Source of the DNA: RUG11198 sp036342255
Lineage (GTDB): Bacteria > Bacillota_I > Bacilli_A > RF39 > UBA660
Direction of reading: 5' to 3'
Assembly: GCA_036342255.1 (NCBI GenBank)
Contig: JAZAUS010000008.1
Span: forward strand, 1-64,000
Length of the DNA: 64,000 nt
This document shows positions 58,750 through 64,000 of the stretch, piece by piece. The notes beneath the pieces are model-generated. The model saw nothing but the letters and a program-made list of their open reading frames with translations. It was not told where the DNA came from and did no database searches. The position numbers and the translations under genes are program-made. Position 1 is the stretch's first letter. Each line of letters opens with the position of its first letter.

Positions 58750-60042
58750 TATTAATAATTCTGTGGCTTTTTCTAACTGTTCATCTTTAGTTAAACTTTT
58801 TAGTTCAACTTTCTCAGTTGGTGTTACACCTTTCTTGTCAATCCAATTACCTTTTGGTGTTAACCATTTTTGAACTGTATATTTTATCATTGTACCATCT
58901 TTTAGTTTTTTGGCTTTTTGAACGGTTCCTTTTCCATAAGTTGTAGTACCTACTATATGACCATTATAGCTTTCTTTAATAGCAGCTGCTAGTATTTCTG
59001 ATGCAGAAGCACTATATTTGTTGGTTAGAACTGCTATTGGATACTCTCTATGTTCTGTAGTTTTATCTTTTTCTTTAATTGTTTTATTTTTACTAGATAA
59101 TCTGTATATTATTTTTCCCTTCTTTAAGAACATGCTTGAAATGTCAGTTGCTGTGGTTAAATAACCGCCATTGTTATTTCTTACATCTATAATTAGGGCT
59201 TCTATTTTTTTCTTTTCTAGTTTTTTTAACTCTTTTTTGAATTGGGTTGTGGTTACGGATGAGAAAATTGATATGTTGATATAACCTATTTTTTTATTAT
59301 CTTGTTCTATAATCTTGCTTGAGATTGTTGGTACGTTTATTTTTTCTCTTTTAATAATTATATCTTTTTCTTCTTCACCTCTTTTAATGGTTAGTTTTAT
59401 GGTTTTGTTCTTACTATTTTTTACATATTCGGCCATATCTGTAATACTTTTATTTTCAAAATTTTTATCATCTATTTTTAAAACAATATCTTTTTCTTTT
59501 AAGCCAGCTTTTTTGGCTGGACTGTTGTCAAATATTTCAACAATAACGATATTCCCTTTTTCATCTTTTGATACACTGGCACCTATTCCTTCATATACAC
59601 CGCCTACTGTTTCCATAAATGATTCTGTTTTTTCTTCATCACTATATGTAGTAAAACCATCATCGACACTTGAAACCATTGAAGAGATAGCTGAATTTAT
59701 TATTTTTTCCTTATCAACTTTACCATAATAACTTGTTGTTATAGCATCATAAGTATCTATTAATTTATTTAGTTCTTTATACAATTTAATATAGTTTTTT
59801 CCACCAGATAAAAAATATAATACTATTAGGCACATTAGTGCTCCCATTAGTTGATAGTATATTGCGTTAAATATTTGACTTTTTAATTGTTTTTTATCTT
59901 CTTTGTTTATGTTATTTTTTTCTTTAAGTTTTTTTCTGGCTTCTTTGATAGTAGCTTTTTGTTGTTTTATTATTTTTTTAGCTTTTTCTATTTTGGATAA
60001 CTCTTTAGAGGTATCTTTATCTTTTTTTATACGAAACTTCAT
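58732..60042 (-). CDS. ctpA: CtpA-type C-terminal processing serine protease (S41)
   Basis: 436 aa. A cytosolic Lys-rich N-terminus (about 45 residues) precedes a membrane anchor (YYQLMGALMCLIVLYFL). The PDZ domain has VEIFDNSPAKKAGLKEKDIV. The S41 catalytic core has IIDVRNNNGGYL, then KYSASASEILAAAI (Ser) and GKGTVQ (Lys dyad). It degrades or trims extracytoplasmic proteins. It is a single gene with its own promoter and terminator. Confidence 0.92.
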   Translation of the reverse strand: MKFRIKKDKDTSKELSKIEKAKKIIKQQKATIKEARKKLKEKNNINKEDKKQLKSQIFNAIYYQLMGALMCLIVLYFLSGGKNYIKLYKELNKLIDTYDAITTSYYGKVDKEKIINSAISSMVSSVDDGFTTYSDEEKTESFMETVGGVYEGIGASVSKDEKGNIVIVEIFDNSPAKKAGLKEKDIVLKIDDKNFENKSITDMAEYVKNSKNKTIKLTIKRGEEEKDIIIKREKINVPTISSKIIEQDNKKIGYINISIFSSVTTTQFKKELKKLEKKKIEALIIDVRNNNGGYLTTATDISSMFLKKGKIIYRLSSKNKTIKEKDKTTEHREYPIAVLTNKYSASASEILAAAIKESYNGHIVGTTTYGKGTVQKAKKLKDGTMIKYTVQKWLTPKGNWIDKKGVTPTEKVELKSLTKDEQLEKATELLIKDLTK

Positions 60043-60099
60043 GTAATAATCACCTTCTATGTATTAGTCTAGCATATTATATTTTTTTTTACAATTAAA

Positions 60100-60121
60100 A
60101 AAGCAGATTTTAATCTGCTTA
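60100..60121 (-). terminator. Terminator of the ssb gene
   Basis: AAGCAGATT/AATCTGCTT 9-bp stem followed on the minus strand by AATTAAAA-rich sequence, overlapping the stop at 60119. Confidence 0.55.
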
Positions 60122-60520
60122 TTTTTTGGAAATCTCGTCCTTACTTTTTTTATTATCCTCTTTTTTGGTTTGACTACTAGTAGAATCTTTTTTATTGTTG
60201 TCGGATTGAGCTAAAAATGTGACACGTTCTGCTATTATTTCAGTTTTTTTCTTTTTAGTTCCATCTTCATTTTGAATGACTCTGGTTTGAATTCTACCTT
60301 TAACGCCAATCATATCACCTGTTTGACAATACTCACTTGTATTTTCAGCAACATTTGTCCAAAGTGTGCAATCTAAAAAATCAGTGTCATATTCTCCATC
60401 CATATTTTTATAATTTCTTGGTACGGCTAGAGTAATTCTACTAATCTTTTTTCCGTTGTCAGTTATTTTTAGCTCTGGTGTTTTTACTAGGCGTCCAACC
60501 AAAACTACTTGATTAAGCAT
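60119..60520 (-). CDS. ssb: Single-stranded DNA-binding protein (SSB)
   Basis: 133 aa. The OB-fold N-terminus is normal for bacterial SSB: MLNQVVLVGRLVKTPELKIT, then FLDCTLWTNVAENTSEYC and GVKGRIQTRVIQNEDG. The C-terminus, however, ends KSKDEISKK without the acidic DDDIPF-type tip that recruits repair and replication proteins. It is a single gene, not between rpsF and rpsR. Its ribosome-binding site can pair with a nearby CCTCC (60526-60541). It may be an accessory SSB, with the main one elsewhere. Confidence 0.88.
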   Translation of the reverse strand: MLNQVVLVGRLVKTPELKITDNGKKISRITLAVPRNYKNMDGEYDTDFLDCTLWTNVAENTSEYCQTGDMIGVKGRIQTRVIQNEDGTKKKKTEIIAERVTFLAQSDNNKKDSTSSQTKKEDNKKSKDEISKK

Positions 60521-60525
60521 TTTTC

Positions 60526-60541
60526 CCTCCCTTCAAGGAGG
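60526..60541 (-). promoter_or_regulatory. Hairpin covering the ssb ribosome-binding site
   Basis: On the minus strand CCTCC (from 60537-60541) can pair with GGAGG (60526-60530), the latter being the ribosome-binding site six bases before the ssb ATG. A TTGAAG loop separates them. Confidence 0.4.
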
Positions 60542-60758
60542 AATATATCATTTTAATATTCTTATTTCAAATTTAAATTTTTTGTTTTTTACTATCATAT
60601 TTTTTTTGTTTTGGTTGGAATTTTTTTATTTGCTTTTTAAAAGATATTTTTGGTAAATATTTTTTTTATTTTGAAGATTTTCTTAATGTATATTTATATT
60701 ATTTTTTATTTTTATATTATTTTTTATTTTACATATATTTTACATTATTTATATAAAA

Positions 60759-60788
60759 ATAGAAGAATTAATGCTTTAATTCTTCTAT
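60759..60788 (-). terminator. Terminator of the amidase gene
   Basis: ATAGAAGAATTAA/TTAATTCTTCTAT 13-bp stem overlapping the last codons, followed on the minus strand by TTTTTATAT. The rest of the gap 60542-60758 is T-rich with the repeat TATATTATTTTTTATTT twice (about 60694-60728); I see nothing else in it. Confidence 0.65.
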
Positions 60789-62069
60789 TATTGTATTAGC
60801 TATGGCTTGAGCATATTCATCTTTTTTAGTTGTTATAATTGAGAAATCTTCTGGATTTGTTAAGTATCCTAATTCTATAACATAAGCTTCTACACCTACG
60901 TTACTATTATAGTATTTATTTACACCTACTTTTTCTGAATTGCTATCATCTACATAAGCACCAGTCATTATTCCTCCTGATTCACGAATCATATACATGT
61001 AATTAGAGTTTTGGGTTACGTTATATCTTTTATATCCTTTACTATCATAATATGCCATGTTATCTGCTATTTCTCTTTTAGTAAAATTATGAGTATATAG
61101 GCCATAATCAACTCTATAGTTTGTTACAGCTGATGTATGGATATTTGTTTTTGCTATTATATTTTCTACTAGTTTTGCTGAAAAGTCATAGTTAATATTG
61201 GCAGCAGTGTAAATGCCAAGTCCTCTTATGCTTGTATTATTACTGCTATTTACTTTAAATGATAGTAAATATTTTGCATGTGATTCTTGGCCAATTACAG
61301 CTCTACCTCCATCGTTATATTCATCAAAATATTCATTTTCTGATAGACTATTTTTGGTTCTTGTAAGTTTTACTTTTATATTTCTTTCTTCGAGTATTTC
61401 TTTTACTTTTTCTGATATGGCTAATGTTACAACTGATTCATTTGTACCATTAGCTATTACTCCTTTATCTATTCCACCACATGCTGGATCAAGGACTATG
61501 TCATATGTTTTTTCTTTTGACTTTTTAATATTAATATTCATTGTTTTCTTTGTGGTGTTTATTATTATTTTATTACCATATTTACTAGTTGTATAATATG
61601 TTGTGGTTTTATATGATGTTTCATTTTCTAAGGGATAATACTTGTCTTTAGCTGGTTTATTATTTTTTTTATCTTTGGGATAAGAAAATTTTAAATATAT
61701 ATTATACTCTCCTCTTTTTATATCATCTAAATATAAAGAGGTGTTCATTTCATCAGATATGTTAAATTTTACTGTTGTTATGTTCTTTTTATATTTTATG
61801 GGATATTTTAGTTGTTGACCTGTTTTTTTGTTCCAAAAAATTAGATTTACATCTTTAAAGTTTGCATTTACTTTTTTTATAATACCTACCATGTTTAGGT
61901 GTTGGCCATATATATAATATTCTGATATAGTTGCATGGTTTTTTTCTGTTTCTAGCTTAGGTTTTATACTTGGAAGGTATTGGTTTTGATAATAATAATT
62001 GCAACTAAAGCTAATAATTATAATTATTAATAAAAAGGCTAGAATTTTTTTCAAATTATACACCTCCAA
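60768..62069 (-). CDS. N-acetylmuramoyl-L-alanine amidase-like protein with altered zinc site
   Basis: 433 aa. A signal anchor (ILAFLLIIIIISFSCNYYY) precedes a spacer domain and an Amidase_3-like C-terminal domain (about residues 188-433). The first zinc motif reads DPACGGIDKG instead of DPGHGG-x-D-G, so the His ligand is Cys197. The third (SIHAN) reads SFKVN, so His is Lys272. E211 (TNESVVTL) and E399 (VIELGYLTN) are kept. It may be a non-catalytic wall-binding protein or use a different metal geometry. It overlaps sufB by 14 bases. Confidence 0.8.
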   Translation of the reverse strand: MEVYNLKKILAFLLIIIIISFSCNYYYQNQYLPSIKPKLETEKNHATISEYYIYGQHLNMVGIIKKVNANFKDVNLIFWNKKTGQQLKYPIKYKKNITTVKFNISDEMNTSLYLDDIKRGEYNIYLKFSYPKDKKNNKPAKDKYYPLENETSYKTTTYYTTSKYGNKIIINTTKKTMNINIKKSKEKTYDIVLDPACGGIDKGVIANGTNESVVTLAISEKVKEILEERNIKVKLTRTKNSLSENEYFDEYNDGGRAVIGQESHAKYLLSFKVNSSNNTSIRGLGIYTAANINYDFSAKLVENIIAKTNIHTSAVTNYRVDYGLYTHNFTKREIADNMAYYDSKGYKRYNVTQNSNYMYMIRESGGIMTGAYVDDSNSEKVGVNKYYNSNVGVEAYVIELGYLTNPEDFSIITTKKDEYAQAIANTIIEELKH

Positions 62070-63366
62070 TATTAATTTGCAATAATCTATTTAATTCAAC
62101 GGCATATTCCATTGGTAATTCTTCTCTAAATTCATTTACAAAACCTAGAATTATTAATTCTTTTGCTTTTTCTTCACTTAGTCCTCTAGACATTAAATAA
62201 AATAATTTATCTTCACTTATTTTACTTATTGTAGCTTCATGTTCAAGGGAAGATGATTTGTTATCCACAATGTTTGTGGGAAAAGTATCACTTTTTGACT
62301 CTTTATCTATTAGAATGGTATCACATTGAACATGAGCTTGTGAGTTATGAGCGTTTTTTGAGATATATACTTTGCCTCGATAGGTAGCATTTCCTCCATT
62401 AGAAGCTATTGATTTGGATATTATATTGCTTTTGGTATATGGGGCTAAATGTATCATTTTAGCTCCTGTATCTTGTATTTGACCTTTACCTGCTCCGGCT
62501 ACTGTTATACATGTTCCTCTAGCATTTGGTCCATTTAGTATACAGGCTGGGTATTTCATATTAGTTTTTGACCCTACATTACCATCTATCCATTCCATTA
62601 GTCCATTTTCTTCAACAATGGCTCTTTTTGTTACTAAGTTATATACATCACTTGACCAGTTTTGAATTGTTGTGTATCTACATTTGGCATTTTTTTCTAT
62701 GAATATTTCTACGACAGCTGCATGCAAGGCATCTTCTGTATATGTGGGAGCTGTACAACCTTCTATATAATGTAGTTCACTTCCTTGATCAACTATAATT
62801 AGTGTTCTTTCAAATTGTCCCATATTCTTGCTATTGATACGAAAATAACTTTGTAATGGTCTATCTAATTTTGTATGTGGTGGAATATAAATAAAAGTTC
62901 CTCCACTCCATACAGCTCCGTTTAATGCTGTAAATTTATTTTCGTTATACTTTACTAATTTTCCAAAATATTTCTTAAATAGATCTGGATGCTGTTTAAG
63001 AGCTGTATCAGTATCAAGAAATATTACATTTTTTTCTTCTAATTCTTTTATCATATTGTGATAGATTACTTCGCTATCGAATTGGGCTCCCATGCCATCA
63101 AGATATTTTTTTTCAGCATCTATTACTCCTAAATCATCAAAGATGTTTCTAACAGAACAAGATATTTTTTCCCAATCATTAGTTAATTCTTCATCTCTTT
63201 TTTTATAATAGTTTATACTATCATAATCTATATCTAGTTTTGGGCCAAAGCTTGGATTAGGAGCTTTTTGAAAAAAATCAAAAGCTTGTAATCTTAAGTC
63301 TAGCATCCATTGTTGTTCTTCTTTGATGGTTGATATTTGTTTGATATCATCAATTGTTAATTTCAT
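62056..63366 (-). CDS. sufB: SufB Fe-S cluster assembly scaffold protein
   Basis: 436 aa, slightly shorter than the usual 465. SufB motifs: VWSGGTFIYIPPHTKLDRPL (about residues 153-172), LHYIEGCTAPTYTEDALHAA, RYTTIQNWSSDVYNLVTKRA and LEHEATISKISEDKLFYLMS, with the final RGLSEEKAKELII segment. It builds Fe-S clusters with SufC and SufD. No other suf genes are visible: the next gene upstream is HipA-like, so they may lie elsewhere. It overlaps the amidase-like gene by 14 bases, an unusual partner. Confidence 0.95.
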   Translation of the reverse strand: MKLTIDDIKQISTIKEEQQWMLDLRLQAFDFFQKAPNPSFGPKLDIDYDSINYYKKRDEELTNDWEKISCSVRNIFDDLGVIDAEKKYLDGMGAQFDSEVIYHNMIKELEEKNVIFLDTDTALKQHPDLFKKYFGKLVKYNENKFTALNGAVWSGGTFIYIPPHTKLDRPLQSYFRINSKNMGQFERTLIIVDQGSELHYIEGCTAPTYTEDALHAAVVEIFIEKNAKCRYTTIQNWSSDVYNLVTKRAIVEENGLMEWIDGNVGSKTNMKYPACILNGPNARGTCITVAGAGKGQIQDTGAKMIHLAPYTKSNIISKSIASNGGNATYRGKVYISKNAHNSQAHVQCDTILIDKESKSDTFPTNIVDNKSSSLEHEATISKISEDKLFYLMSRGLSEEKAKELIILGFVNEFREELPMEYAVELNRLLQINIGGV

Positions 63367-63417
63367 AATATCACCTAATTTCTTCTATTATTATACATCA
63401 GGTTGTTAAAAATAAAA

Positions 63418-63447
63418 AGGAATTTTGTCTTTTTGGACAAAATTCCT
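63418..63447 (-). terminator. Terminator of the HipA-like gene
   Basis: AGGAATTTTGTC and its perfect 12-bp complement followed on the minus strand by a T run, just after the stop at 63453. Confidence 0.75.
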
Positions 63448-63452
63448 GTATA

Positions 63453-64000
63453 TTAATTTGTTGTAAATAAGAGAAAGGCAATAATGAATGAGAAGGCAAA
63501 TACTATTCCTAAGGCTAATACGATGTGAAATATATCTGCATAACCAGCATTTTGTTGATTTCTTTCAATAATTGCTTTTTCATTTAGTATTCTTTCAAAA
63601 TAATTAATATTGGTTACAATATTATTAATAAGCATGTTATAGCTATTTAAATCTAAATTATATTTAAATATCATTGATGCTGTATTTAGTATTTTATCTT
63701 TGTTATTTAGTATATAAGTAACTTTCTTTTCTATTTTATCATAATAATTGTAAAATAGGCATTCCATTAATTCATAGCGATTACATGTTATACCATTAAA
63801 TGATAAGATGTCATTATTTTTTAAAATAGATGGAAAGGCATTATCGAATAAAGGTGCATATTTATATCTTTTTGTTTCCTTGTCACATAAGATTCCATAA
63901 TCTTTAAAATTTCTTTCACTTTGATTAATTAGGCAATCATAGATAATCATTTCAAAATATTTTTCTTCTATTTGTTTGAAATCTTCTTCTGTAATACTAG
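63453..64000 (-). CDS. HipA-like kinase-fold protein with C-terminal membrane helix (partial)
   Basis: The frame is open to the window edge, so the 5' end is missing; the visible 182 codons cover the C-terminal part. CLINQSERNFKDYGIL and KYAPLFDNAFP correspond to the HipA catalytic loop and Asp region (the usual D-x-H-x-x-N is S-E-R-N here). The last 30 residues form a membrane helix (FHIVLALGIVFAFSFIIAFL), which ordinary HipA proteins lack. It is probably membrane-anchored. The catalytic changes make activity uncertain. Confidence 0.65.
   Translation of the reverse strand, partial: SITEEDFKQIEEKYFEMIIYDCLINQSERNFKDYGILCDKETKRYKYAPLFDNAFPSILKNNDILSFNGITCNRYELMECLFYNYYDKIEKKVTYILNNKDKILNTASMIFKYNLDLNSYNMLINNIVTNINYFERILNEKAIIERNQQNAGYADIFHIVLALGIVFAFSFIIAFLLFTTN

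Noticed and set aside
60542..60758. Replication origin or promoter cluster in the T-rich gap
   Set aside because: Extreme T bias and a short tandem repeat only; no DnaA-box cluster or coherent promoter was seen.
1..64000. Alternative genetic code (TGA as Trp, as in Mollicutes)
   Set aside because: Conserved Trp positions use TGG and several genes stop in their expected places; standard code explains the window.

Overview
The window is AT-rich, densely packed bacterial DNA read with the standard code (TGA acts as stop, TGG encodes Trp). Gene content points to a low-GC Bacillota (Firmicutes), possibly a gut Bacilli or RF39-like lineage: an SAM-I riboswitch, an agr quorum-sensing locus with LytTR regulator, phosphoketolase, SufB, a UvrX/YolD-type repair pair under a Bacillus-style LexA box, a CarD protein, DUF1653 and DUF4190 proteins, and a sortase-type NPKTG surface protein. 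I cannot name the species. I saw no tRNA, rRNA or CRISPR array.

Layout. 1-141 is the right end of an IS3-family element. 161-15655 is mostly ordinary genome: small hypothetical genes, a DnaQ-like exonuclease, a riboswitch-controlled compact SAM synthetase homologue, a LysR regulator, a CarD protein, a heavy-metal permease, an NPKTG surface protein, the SOS-regulated Y-family polymerase with YolD, and a secreted beta-propeller protein.

15755-37800 is a defence and mobile-element island read almost entirely on the minus strand. It holds an Abi_2 (AbiD/F-like) HEPN protein followed by a small RNA with its own promoter; a DinD protein under a LexA-like box; a 3-kb insert bounded by 32-bp direct repeats (XRE and ImmA/IrrE regulators, DUF4417, a toxin/immunity-like pair, and a small RNA on the other strand); a PD-(D/E)XK protein; two overlapping DUF262 (GmrSD-like) genes; a five-gene operon (MazG, membrane protein, nuclease-helicase DUF2075, PHP-SMC ATPase, small acidic protein); and a restriction-modification cluster with two m5C methyltransferases, an HNH protein and a DUF262-HNH protein.

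37854-46545 carries small hypothetical genes, NUDIX, PurN and an acyltransferase, plus four structured-RNA loci: three copies of one unnamed family of about 110-130 nt (40 kb, and two in tandem at 45 kb) and a 0.53-kb RNA upstream of an OapA-like membrane protein that I interpret as an OLE RNA.

46546-64000 returns to housekeeping and envelope functions: a transglutaminase-like protein, CDF exporter, HtrA protease, PAP2 phosphatase, phosphoketolase, the agrBD/agrCA locus arranged tail to tail, CtpA-type protease, SSB, a cell-wall amidase homologue lacking two zinc ligands, SufB, and a partial membrane-anchored HipA-like protein at the edge.

The best candidates for an undescribed system are the five-gene MazG/DUF2075/PHP-SMC operon, the Abi_2 gene with its RNA, and the three-copy RNA family.
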